A DNA stretch of 64,000 nucleotides from Halopseudomonas nanhaiensis (lineage in GTDB: Bacteria; Pseudomonadota; Gammaproteobacteria; Pseudomonadales; Pseudomonadaceae). The notes under the pieces are model-generated. The model made no database searches, had not been told where the DNA came from, and saw only the letters and a list, made by a program, of their open reading frames with translations. How positions within the stretch are numbered: the stretch's first letter is position 1; the number at the start of each line of letters is the position of its first letter. Location of the stretch: assembly GCF_020025155.1 (NCBI RefSeq), contig NZ_CP073751.1, positions 1,798,001 to 1,862,000 on the forward strand, written 5' to 3'. A program made the position numbers and the translations under genes. Shown here piece after piece: positions 55,515 through 63,039 of this stretch.

Positions 55515-55600
55515 CAGAAGATCAACATGAGCAATCCGATGATCACCAAAAGGCCTACGAGGAAGATAATGCCCACGGTGCTTGCGAGGAATTTCAACAT
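55514..55600 (-). CDS. 28-residue hydrophobic membrane peptide, coupled to cardiolipin-synthase gene
   Basis: This gene is below usual ORF limits. It starts at ATG 55600, with GGAG nine bases upstream, and encodes MLKFLASTVG then IIFLVGLLVIIGLLMLIF: one membrane helix with a short basic head. Its TGA shares a base with the ATG of the next gene (TGATG). The good ribosome-binding site and perfect coupling argue for real expression. It may anchor or regulate the phospholipid enzyme, or simply work as a translated leader. Not recognised as a named family. Confidence 0.65.
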   Translation of the reverse strand: MLKFLASTVGIIFLVGLLVIIGLLMLIF

Positions 55601-55665
55601 TGTCTGGTCTCCAGGTGAATCATGCGAACTTGCGGCGTGCGCAGGACCGCATTCCTTCTCCCACG

Positions 55666-55699
55666 TCAACGAGCCGGGATGGCTTCCCTGGCTCGTTGA
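55666..55699 (-). terminator. Stem-loop after the PepSY gene
   Basis: TCAACGAGCC and GGCTCGTTGA (ten pairs) with inner GGGA/TCCC and a bulged T. It lies 25 bases past the PepSY stop and upstream of the 28-codon gene on the same strand. The absence of a T tract suggests partial termination or RNA stabilisation. Confidence 0.55.
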
Positions 55700-55723
55700 T
55701 CAGGGCCTTACAGCGAGGGACGC

Positions 55724-55987
55724 TCAGTCCTCCTCGTCTTTCTCCACTTCGCCAGTCTTGCCGTTCAGGCGAAATTCGTAGTCCTTGCCGTCAGCCTTCT
55801 TCCCCTGACCTTCCCAGTTCTCGTCATCCGCTTCGATCTCGCGGATTTCCGTATAGCCGAGGCTGCGAGCCTTCTCGATAGCGTCTTCGATGGATATCCA
55901 GTCCTTACCTCCACCATCGGCAAACGCCTGACCGCCGCCGACGAGAAAGGCTGAACCCAGCACCGCAGTGAGAATTTGCTTTTTCAT
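55724..55987 (-). CDS. PepSY-domain periplasmic protein
   Basis: The 87-residue protein starts at MKKQILTAVLG (55987; GAGG about eight bases upstream). A signal peptide runs to QAFA-DG. One PepSY-like domain follows (ISIEDAIEKARSLGYTEIREIEADD, YEFRLNGKTGEVEKDEED). Such small exported PepSY proteins are common next to two-component or membrane-stress genes and may inhibit proteases or sense cations. Acidic C-terminus. The frame back to 56176 is rejected. Confidence 0.83.
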   Translation of the reverse strand: MKKQILTAVLGSAFLVGGGQAFADGGGKDWISIEDAIEKARSLGYTEIREIEADDENWEGQGKKADGKDYEFRLNGKTGEVEKDEED

Positions 55988-56224
55988 ATCTAGTCCTCTT
56001 TTCAGTGGATACCCCCGGTAGAGTCCCTGACGGCAGGTGGGTTCACTCAATGACCGGGGATCCGTGTGAAGACCGCGGAACATCGCAGCATTCCGGCCAT
56101 CGAAGAGATGCCACAGCGGCAGGCCAAGTGAGCTGTTGCAACCTTTTGGCAGTCCCCGTAACCAAAGCTTAACCATGCAGGCCTTATGGTGGCCGGTCCT
56201 TTGATCAATGCAGTTCAGGAATTC

Positions 56225-57187
56225 ATGACTCGATCCCGCAAGCTCCTAATCGCCGTGCCCTGTCTCGCTCTGATTGTCATCATCGCTGCCGCCTTTGTGC
56301 GGCATCTGCATTGGGATCAACGCGTCTTCTACTGGTTCAGCACCATCAGCTTCGCGCCGTCTACGCCTTCCGAAGCCGTGGGGTTGGGTGACTTTGGCGC
56401 GACGATCGAAGCGAAGCGTATCGACGGCGTCGACGATAATCTGTCGGGCATCACGTTCGACCCGGAGCGTCAGCAATTGTGGGCAGTGGTCAACGCTCCG
56501 AGTCTGCTGCTGGGCATCAGCCTGGAGGGTGAGCTGTTGAGTCGCCACACCCTGGAGGGCTTTCATGACGTCGAAGGCGTGACGTACCTCGGCAACGATC
56601 GCCTCGCCCTGGTGGAAGAACGGCGCCAGACCATCATCGTCATGCCGGTTCCTGCGCTGTCAGGCGCGTTGAAGCGGGACGACTTCATTGACCTCCGGTT
56701 CGATCTCCACCCGGAAGAAAACAACGAATATGAGGGGCTGACGTACGACGCGATCGCCGACCGGCTGCTCATCGCAAAGGAGCGGGACCCGCTTCTGCTC
56801 TATCAGATCGGAGATTTCGCCGGGAAGGAACAGGATCGATTTGCTCTCGATGTGAAGGATGTGACGCACACCCAGGGTGGCGGAATCTTTCTCGATGATG
56901 TGGCAGGGCTAGCGTTTGATCCGCACACCTCGCACCTGCTCGCGCTCAGCCATGAATCGAGACTACTGGTAGAGCTTGACGGGCAAGGCGATGTCATCAG
57001 CTATCTGCTACTCGAAGCAGGTCATGCAAATCTGACTGCGGACGTACCCCAGGGAGAAGGTGTGACCCTGGACGATCAGGGGCGCCTGTATCTGGTGAGC
57101 GAACCGAACCTGTTCTACCGCTTCGAAAGGCCGCGTGCGGATGATAAAAACAGCACCAACGGCGCCGCGGCGGGTTCAGCTCGGTGA
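56225..57187 (+). CDS. SdiA-regulated-type beta-propeller protein, membrane-anchored
   Basis: The 320-residue protein has one N-terminal membrane helix (about 7-24) and a periplasmic six-bladed propeller of the SdiA-regulated family: DNLSGITFDPERQQLWAV, GFHDVEGVTYLGNDRLAL, ENNEYEGLTYDA and DDVAGLAFDPHTSHLLAL, each an NHL/YjiK-like blade with an acidic loop. Start ATG 56225 with AGGA upstream. Role unknown; related E. coli yjiK is quorum-sensor regulated. It is divergent from the PepSY gene, convergent with the kinase. Confidence 0.83.
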   Translation: MTRSRKLLIAVPCLALIVIIAAAFVRHLHWDQRVFYWFSTISFAPSTPSEAVGLGDFGATIEAKRIDGVDDNLSGITFDPERQQLWAVVNAPSLLLGISLEGELLSRHTLEGFHDVEGVTYLGNDRLALVEERRQTIIVMPVPALSGALKRDDFIDLRFDLHPEENNEYEGLTYDAIADRLLIAKERDPLLLYQIGDFAGKEQDRFALDVKDVTHTQGGGIFLDDVAGLAFDPHTSHLLALSHESRLLVELDGQGDVISYLLLEAGHANLTADVPQGEGVTLDDQGRLYLVSEPNLFYRFERPRADDKNSTNGAAAGSAR

Positions 57188-57202
57188 CCCCCGCCTTGCC
57201 CG

Positions 57203-59308
57203 CTATCCGGTGCGACGGTCCGACTCGGTCGCGCCTGGACTGCTCTGATCGAGCATCTGCGCCACCCTGTTCGCCAGCACATCAAGGCTGAAGGGCTTGG
57301 TCAGGAGCTGCATGTGAGGCCCCAAAAAATCGGCCTGGGCGCGGGCACTTTCGGCATAGCCGGTGAGGAAGAGTACCGGCAGCCTTGGCCGCAACTGCTG
57401 GATGACTTCCGCCAATTGCCGACCGTTCATGCCTGGCAGGCCCACATCGGTGACAAGCAGATCGACCCGCTTCAGCGCGTGAAAGCATTCCAGCGCCTCA
57501 TCGCCATCACGCGCTGCACACACTTCATAGCCCAGCTCTTCGAGTACTTCCTGATTAATCAAACGCACCGAGTCGTCGTCTTCGACCAACAGAATCGACT
57601 GTCCCTTGCCGGAGACCGTGATGTCTCCCGCCAGTCGCGTGGCGACTTCGAGCTTGGCATGCACCGGGAGGGACATCGACACAGTGGTCCCGACGTCCGG
57701 CACACTTTCGATGGAGAGTCGCCCGTTGCTCTGCTGAGCAAAGCCGTAGACCATGGACAGGCCAAGGCCCGTACCCTGGCCGATCGGCTTGGTCGTGAAG
57801 AACGGCTCCATTACCTTGTTCAGCACCTGCTCGGGAATGCCGCAGCCGGTGTCCTCGACATCAATACGGACTTCGCCCGGCGCCTCTGCGCCTGATAGCG
57901 GCGGGCTCAGCAGACGCGTTCGCACTACCAGGGTGCCGCCATCGGGCATGGCGTCGCGCGCGTTGATGACCAGATTGAGTACGGCATTTTCCAGCTGATT
58001 GGCGTCCGCCAGAATCCAGGGATCGTCCGGACACAGATCGAGCCGGAGGACGATCTGCTCAGACACGGTCCGCTGCAGCAGGTCTTTCAATGATGCGACG
58101 AGATGATTGATTGCCAGCGGCTTGGCATCCAGCGGCTGGCGCCTTGAAAAGGCGAGCAGCCGTTGAGTGAGTCCTGCGGCACGCTGGGCTGAGCTTGTCG
58201 CGGCGTCCATGAAGCGCTCGACGTCATCGGGCTTGCCACTGGCAAGGCGCATCCTGATCAGGTCCAGCGCGCTGATGACGCCGGTGAGCATGTTGTTGAA
58301 GTCATGAGCAATCCCGCCGGTCAACTGCCCCACCGCCTCCATTTTCATCGACTGGCGCAGCTGCGCTTCGGCACGGGCGCGTTCGTCGCTTTCGGTCCTC
58401 AACTTCTCAATGGCTTCATTGAGCTGGCGGGTACGCGCCTCGACCTGAATCTCAAGCTCCTCGTTGAAGCGGCGCAGAGACAGTTCTGCCCGCTTCTCCT
58501 CGTTGATGTCGAGCATGACCGAAGCCGCACCAATGATCTGACGCTCCTCGTCGTACAGAGGAACCGCGCTTACTCGCATCCACGATTCTCCACCGTCTTC
58601 CAACATGTGGCAGAAATCAACGCCGTTCGAGGGCTCACCCCGCAGCGCACGAGCCCCCGGAAACATGTGGGGCTCGAGCCTCTTGCCCGCCGAGTCCAGC
58701 GCAACCCAACGAGCGCTGATTTCCGGCTCGCTGGAGGGAATGCGATCGCTGGGCAGATACCGTCGATAGAGCGGGTTACTGATGACCGAGCGCCCATCGG
58801 CATCCATGAAACTGATGCCAACGGGGACGTTCTCCAACAGGATACGCAGCCTGCCTCGCTCCTCTGCGAGTTCGGCCAGACGGTCACGCATGTCGAACTG
58901 GCGTTCCCGGGAACCCCACGCAGCGGCCACCGCGCTGAGCAGGGATGCCGAGCTCAGCGGCCGTTCCAGCACGATGACGTAGCCAGCGGATCGTGGCAGC
59001 CGGCGCCGAGCTGTTTCGGTATCGCGCCCGGAACGGCCGTTGTTGGAAGCCAGCAAAATGATCGGGATGTCAGACCAGCTCGGTTGCCGAGCCAAGGCCT
59101 CACCCAGAACGCCGACGTCACCGAGCAGGGCTTCTTCGGTCAGCATTATCAGCCCGGTTCCGGCGCCGAGGGCAGCTGCCAGCGAAGAAAGGTCGGGGTG
59201 GATTTGCAGCGAGTACTTGTCCCCGAAAAGCTTGGAAAGACTCTCCACGTCTCCCTTGAAAGGCGCAACGACCGACAGCGTTTTCGCTTCTGCTTGTCGC
59301 TCAGCCAC
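57203..59308 (-). CDS. PAS hybrid histidine kinase coupled to KaiC-like ATPase
   Basis: The protein has 701 residues: an N-terminal receiver-like domain without a clear phospho-Asp (about 8-130), PAS/PAC (150-275), coiled coil (275-325), HisKA with GGIAHDFNNML (H about 337), HATPase (GQGTGLGLSMVYGFAQQ) and a C-terminal REC with LLVTDVGLPGMNG and TKPFS. There are no membrane helices, so it is cytoplasmic. It overlaps the kaiC-like stop by eight bases, so the two are made together; the KaiC protein probably feeds signal or nucleotide state into the kinase. Confidence 0.88.
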   Translation of the reverse strand: MAERQAEAKTLSVVAPFKGDVESLSKLFGDKYSLQIHPDLSSLAAALGAGTGLIMLTEEALLGDVGVLGEALARQPSWSDIPIILLASNNGRSGRDTETARRRLPRSAGYVIVLERPLSSASLLSAVAAAWGSRERQFDMRDRLAELAEERGRLRILLENVPVGISFMDADGRSVISNPLYRRYLPSDRIPSSEPEISARWVALDSAGKRLEPHMFPGARALRGEPSNGVDFCHMLEDGGESWMRVSAVPLYDEERQIIGAASVMLDINEEKRAELSLRRFNEELEIQVEARTRQLNEAIEKLRTESDERARAEAQLRQSMKMEAVGQLTGGIAHDFNNMLTGVISALDLIRMRLASGKPDDVERFMDAATSSAQRAAGLTQRLLAFSRRQPLDAKPLAINHLVASLKDLLQRTVSEQIVLRLDLCPDDPWILADANQLENAVLNLVINARDAMPDGGTLVVRTRLLSPPLSGAEAPGEVRIDVEDTGCGIPEQVLNKVMEPFFTTKPIGQGTGLGLSMVYGFAQQSNGRLSIESVPDVGTTVSMSLPVHAKLEVATRLAGDITVSGKGQSILLVEDDDSVRLINQEVLEELGYEVCAARDGDEALECFHALKRVDLLVTDVGLPGMNGRQLAEVIQQLRPRLPVLFLTGYAESARAQADFLGPHMQLLTKPFSLDVLANRVAQMLDQSSPGATESDRRTG

Positions 59309-60797
59309 GCTGCCGCTCTTCCATCAGCGGGCGCTCCGCCCCGAAGTATTCGGGCGTTCCGGTCAGTACACCGCGGAAGTTCACCAGCGGCTCCCCGACA
59401 CGCACACCCTGAGAGTCGATGCGCAACTCCCGGATACCGTCTTCGTGCGCTCCCGCACGGTGCTTGAGCACCGATATGGCCTTGCGCAACCGACCCTGCG
59501 CTTCGAAAAAGCGTATCAACACTACGGAATCGGCGACGTAGGAGATTTCCAGATTGGTAATCATCGAGCCCAGCAGACCATGTTGAGGGTTGATCAGAAA
59601 GGTGACCACCCCCCGCTGACTTAGGTACGACAGCAACTCGTGCATTTGCAGAATGAGTTGTTGTTCCTGCGGCATGGCTGCCATGTAGCCATTGAGGCTG
59701 TCCACGACGATCATGGCGCACTGACGCTTTTCTACCTCGGAGCGTACCCGCCATGCGAACTCCCCGGGCGAGATCTCTGCAGGGTCGATCTGCTGGATGG
59801 TCAGGTGGCCAGACTCCAGAAACTCGCTGAATCTCAAGCCCATGCTGTCAGCTCGGGCAATCAGCGTAGTGACACGCTCGTCGAACTCGTAAATCGTGCA
59901 GTTTTCGCCTCGAGCACACGCCGCTGCTACATAAACCAGCGAAAGCGTGGTCTTGCCTGCGCCAGCGGGACCGGTCAACAGCGTGCTGGTACCACGCATC
60001 GGGCCGCCGACCAGCAGGTCATCGAGTTCCTCGATGCCGCTCTTCACGGCTTCACCGGTAAACACCCCATGCTGACCGGCGGCGACCAGCCGCGGGTACA
60101 CTTCGAGGCCGCCAGGGCGGATGGTGAAATCGTGGTACCCGGCGACGAAGTCGACGCCACGCAGCTTCTGTACCTGCAAGCGTCGCCGCGCTGCGCCGAA
60201 ATCCAGCGTGAGCCGTTCGAGCGTTACCACGCCGTGACAGAGACTGTGGAGATGATTGTCGCGTTCGCCACCCGAGCCGGTGAGGTCATCGACCAGTAGA
60301 ACCGTGATGTCCCGTCCGGCAAAATACTGTTTGAGGGCGAGCACCTGGCGCCGATAGCGCAATGGATCCTGAGACAGCAGACGCATTTCTGACAGGCTGT
60401 CGAACACTAGCCGCTTTGGCTGGAGGGCATCGACTCGCTCCTGGATGAGCTTGATCGTGTTGCCCAGCTCGGCTTCCCAGGGATGCAGAATCGACTGCTC
60501 GTAGATTTCGCCGAGCGCCTCGTTCGTGGAAGCGAACTCGAAGAGGTTGATGCCGTCCAGGGTCCAGCCGTGGGAGGCAGCGACGCTCTCGAGCTCCTCT
60601 GCAGTTTCCGAGAGAGTGATATATAGAACCGGCTCGCCGGCGGCGACGCCCGTCATCAGGAACTGCAGTCCTAACGTCGTCTTGCCCGAACCTGGCGTTC
60701 CTTCAAGCAGATAGAGTCTGTTGCTGGGAAGTCCTCCTTTGAGGATTGTGTCAAAACCAGCATTACCTGTCGAAACGATCGGGCGCGATGAAACCAT
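59301..60797 (-). CDS. KaiC-family double RecA-type ATPase
   Basis: The 498-residue protein has two KaiC/RecA domains with Walker A motifs GTPGSGKTT (33-41) and GPAGAGKTT (276-284) and Walker B-like LVFDSLSE and MIVVDSLNG. In Synechococcus KaiC the autophosphorylated pair is S431-T432; the equivalent segment here reads EISYVADSV, keeping Ser but with Tyr for Thr. No kaiA or kaiB is in the window. Such KaiC proteins in non-cyanobacteria are linked to stress or biofilm signalling through a cognate kinase, which is the next gene. Start ATG 60797. Confidence 0.9.
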   Translation of the reverse strand: MVSSRPIVSTGNAGFDTILKGGLPSNRLYLLEGTPGSGKTTLGLQFLMTGVAAGEPVLYITLSETAEELESVAASHGWTLDGINLFEFASTNEALGEIYEQSILHPWEAELGNTIKLIQERVDALQPKRLVFDSLSEMRLLSQDPLRYRRQVLALKQYFAGRDITVLLVDDLTGSGGERDNHLHSLCHGVVTLERLTLDFGAARRRLQVQKLRGVDFVAGYHDFTIRPGGLEVYPRLVAAGQHGVFTGEAVKSGIEELDDLLVGGPMRGTSTLLTGPAGAGKTTLSLVYVAAACARGENCTIYEFDERVTTLIARADSMGLRFSEFLESGHLTIQQIDPAEISPGEFAWRVRSEVEKRQCAMIVVDSLNGYMAAMPQEQQLILQMHELLSYLSQRGVVTFLINPQHGLLGSMITNLEISYVADSVVLIRFFEAQGRLRKAISVLKHRAGAHEDGIRELRIDSQGVRVGEPLVNFRGVLTGTPEYFGAERPLMEERQRG

Positions 60798-60984
60798 GTA
60801 CTACCTCGTGCAGGAAATTTCGTACCGCCGGGGCGGTGACTCCTTTGAGTCAGTATGAATCGGAGAATCCTGCCTCGCCACCGAATTTTCGGTTGGACGG
60901 CTTCGAGCTGGACGCTACCCATGCGCTCCAACGGACCAATCAGCAGCGGACGGTGCACCGGTGGAACGCTATTTCGAACACCAG

Positions 60985-61013
60985 AAAAGAAAAAACCCCG
61001 CCGAAGCGAGGTT
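60985..61013 (-). terminator. Rho-independent terminator with UUCG loop
   Basis: On the minus strand, AACCTCGC-TTCG-GCGGGGTT (one T-G pair) is followed by TTTTCTTTT. This is a strong intrinsic terminator with a stabilising UUCG tetraloop. There is no coding gene upstream on this strand before 61383; it ends the RNA called at 60985-61170. Confidence 0.92.
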
Positions 61014-61170
61014 CTTTCAATATCTTGTTCATCCCTGAGGCTCGTCCATGACGCCCTGGCCAATCCCTGAACCAGCTTTACTGCTTCGTCCCTGATCATC
61101 CATGATGGGCATGCTCCCTGCCGCCCCCGCTTCGATCCATCTCCGCCGGCATCCTGCCTTGCTCCTGCAT
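60985..61170 (-). ncRNA. Probable Gac/Rsm regulatory RNA (RsmX/Y/Z-type CsrA/RsmA sponge)
   Basis: A minus-strand transcript of about 186 bases. It carries ten GGA motifs (complement positions 61163, 61152, 61142, 61136, 61115, 61099, 61089, 61064, 61045, 61032), most as CAGGA, CAGGGA or TGGA. Several would sit in hairpin loops: GGC-AGGAT-GCC, ATCAT-GG-ATGAT and CGTC-ATG-GACG. It ends in a UUCG-loop terminator. A -10 box TAATAT lies at 61181-61176, seven bases before the start. A GacA upstream box is centred about 65 bases upstream. Such RNAs bind RsmA/CsrA and release target mRNAs from repression. It lies on the same strand as, and 188 bases before, the KaiC operon. The family is clear by motif; the member (X, Y, Z or new) is not. 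Confidence 0.82.
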
Positions 61171-61225
61171 GACCAATATTAGGCAGTCCCCTGGTTCGGC
61201 AAAAGAGTCGTTTGCCGTCACGCCG

Positions 61226-61243
61226 TGTAAGCGATTGCCTACA
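61226..61243 (-). promoter_or_regulatory. GacA upstream activating sequence
   Basis: TGTAAG-CGATTG-CCTACA matches the GacA site TGTAAG-N6-CTTACA in 11 of 12 fixed positions, read on the plus strand (equivalently TGTAGG-N6-CTTACA on the minus strand). It is centred at 61234.5, about 65 bases before the predicted sRNA start (61170), where GacA boxes lie in rsm genes of pseudomonads. Confidence 0.88.
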
Positions 61244-61382
61244 GCGCGCTCGACCGATGGAAAGAACCACGCATAGTTGATGCCGTTGGTCGAACTCCCG
61301 CCCCGAGACATTGTCTTTGTGATAAGCGCGCACGGTTCGCACTGAACCGTTTCGCTTCGTGAAACCAATATGGGAGTCGCAC

Positions 61383-61637
61383 ATGATCGGACTAAAAAAA
61401 TGGATTGCCCCTGCCGCTATCGTGCTTGGCGCGCTGAGCATCGCTGCATGCGATGTGGAACAGACTGAGGAAGGCAGCATGCCCGAAGTGGATGTTTCGG
61501 CAGAAGGTGGCAACATGCCGGAGTATGACGTTGAAACCGCCGATGTTGACGTAGGTACCAAAGAAAAGACTGTTGAGGTCCCCGACGTAGACGTCACCAT
61601 GCCGGATGAGCAGGAAGAGCGGCCCGAACAACCCTGA
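61383..61637 (+). CDS. Small acidic lipoprotein with VDV repeats
   Basis: The 84-residue protein starts at ATG 61383 (GGGAG six bases upstream). A lipoprotein signal ends LSIAAC-D (about residue 23). The mature part is acidic and built from repeated short units PEVDV, PEYDV, TADVDV, PDVDV spaced 10-15 residues apart. I know no function for it. It is divergent from the sRNA; the GacA box lies 140 bases upstream of its start, so the two share the intergenic region. Confidence 0.8.
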   Translation: MIGLKKWIAPAAIVLGALSIAACDVEQTEEGSMPEVDVSAEGGNMPEYDVETADVDVGTKEKTVEVPDVDVTMPDEQEERPEQP

Positions 61638-61648
61638 TCGCTCTCGCT

Positions 61649-61673
61649 TCGGGCGCCATCGTCAGGCGCCCGA
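61649..61673 (+). terminator. Terminator-like hairpin after the lipoprotein gene
   Basis: TCGGGCGCC-ATCGTCA-GGCGCCCGA, nine perfect pairs, 12 bases past the stop. The T run after it is short (GGCGTTCTCT). It probably ends the lipoprotein transcript. Confidence 0.7.
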
Positions 61674-61713
61674 GGCGTTCTCTCCAGGCACCCTCCCCGC
61701 CCAATGAGCCCCT

Positions 61714-62031
61714 CTACCACGCGGATGTGAGCGATATAGGCACACGTAACGGTTCGACCGGACCCTGCCGCACACCGCACATCTCATCATGCACCACATG
61801 CTGTACCAGTACGCAGCGGAGCTCCGGTACAGAATCTGGAATGTCCCTCAGTAGATCGCGCAGTTGGGTAGCAGAACGTAGATGCATTGGCTTGCCACGC
61901 TCATCGAGCAAGGTATGAAAGCGGTCCTGCGTCCGCGCTCGTACTAGATAGATGCCCCCTTCGAGCGACAACAGTTCCAGCTCCGATATCTGCCTTGCCA
62001 AGGCCTGGCGGATGAGTTCCTTGATCTTCAT
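61714..62031 (-). CDS. DUF6482-like small protein
   Basis: The 105-residue protein starts at MKIKELIRQ (62031; GAGG about nine bases upstream). It shows the ISELELLSLEGGIYLVRA segment (about 15-32) that I associate with DUF6482 proteins of pseudomonads, then RFHTLLDERGKPMHLRSATQLRDLL. No signal peptide or helix bundle. Function is unknown. It begins 16 bases after the SDR stop, so it is likely cotranscribed with that gene. Confidence 0.7.
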   Translation of the reverse strand: MKIKELIRQALARQISELELLSLEGGIYLVRARTQDRFHTLLDERGKPMHLRSATQLRDLLRDIPDSVPELRCVLVQHVVHDEMCGVRQGPVEPLRVPISLTSAW

Positions 62032-62047
62032 GACATATGTCCTCGAT

Positions 62048-62749
62048 TCACCAGGGCAGGCGTTCGCCGCTGTAGGAGAAAAAACCGCCACTGTCCTCGA
62101 CTGAACAGCCGTCGACCACCGCGAGCAACTCGGCTGCCGCCTGCGCAGCAGGACGTGCGTTCGCCGCCCCCCGAAAGGGCTCCGAGAGTTTCGACACTAC
62201 CGTACCCGGGTGCAGGCACAGCAATCTGGCTTGCGGCCGCTGCCTGGCCAGCTCGATGGCCGCCGTTTTCACCAGCATATTCAATGCCGCCTTGGACGCT
62301 CGATAGGCATACCATCCGCCGAGACGGTTGTCCTCGATGCTGCCCACTTTTGCAGACAGCAGCGCCATGACGCCTGCCGGATGTAGTAACGGCAGGCAGT
62401 GCCTGAGTATCATCGCCGGACCGAGCGCGTTGATCTGAAACACTTTCTGCAGGGTCTCGGGGTCAACTGCAGAGAGCGATTTCTCAGGCCGCACACCGTC
62501 CCCATGAAGGATGCCTGTGGCGAGGATGATCAGATCATAGGGCGCCTGCGCGCGCAGACTCTGCGCCAACGAAGCGATACTCTCGGGGCGCTCCAGGTCG
62601 AAATCCGGATAAGTCCGCCGGTCGACCTTCGTCACCCCCGTGCATGCCGGGTCACGGTCAAGCTGATCACAAAACGCCCCGCCCAACGCGCCGCTTCCGC
62701 CGATCACCAGCGCTCTGTAGGCGTCGCCAAACGATCTCAGTTGAACCAT
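62048..62749 (-). CDS. Short-chain dehydrogenase/reductase
   Basis: The 233-residue protein (from MVQLRSFGD, 62749; MYRM at 62758 is an alternative) has the nucleotide motif VIGGSGALGGAF (about 15-26), NALGP, and catalytic S-Y-x3-K (SAKVGS... then YAYRASKAAL). The CsgA/YciK-like branch fits length. Substrate is unknown. The longer frame to 62986 is not supported. First gene of a pair with the DUF6482-like gene; divergent from the GT2 gene at 63040. Confidence 0.85.
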   Translation of the reverse strand: MVQLRSFGDAYRALVIGGSGALGGAFCDQLDRDPACTGVTKVDRRTYPDFDLERPESIASLAQSLRAQAPYDLIILATGILHGDGVRPEKSLSAVDPETLQKVFQINALGPAMILRHCLPLLHPAGVMALLSAKVGSIEDNRLGGWYAYRASKAALNMLVKTAAIELARQRPQARLLCLHPGTVVSKLSEPFRGAANARPAAQAAAELLAVVDGCSVEDSGGFFSYSGERLPW

Positions 62750-63039
62750 GCGATACATCACCTCAAATGGCCTGCGAAGTGCCATGGACCAGTCCAGGCG
62801 AAGCAGACCGGCAGGCGATGAGCATCCGCAATTTTCTGCCGGAGCACAAGCGAGCGCGGAAGGGTAAATGTATCGGGGTTTCGCCGGTGTCAGCCAAGAC
62901 GGCCAGTCATACGGTTGACGATTTATTGAACCAAGGCGGGAACCGCCCGCGGTGTGGCGTGATCTGAGCGATGTTTGAAAATACATCGACAGCCGGAAGC
63001 CGCCTTGTCGTCAAGGATATCTCTGCAAGGAATATGGGC

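Noticed and set aside
60671-61780. Long minus-strand frame of about 369 codons over the KaiC start, sRNA and lipoprotein gene
   Set aside because: It is antisense to the lipoprotein gene and shares the strand with the sRNA and KaiC in another frame. No ribosome-binding site, no family motif, and it runs through the terminator at 60985-61013.
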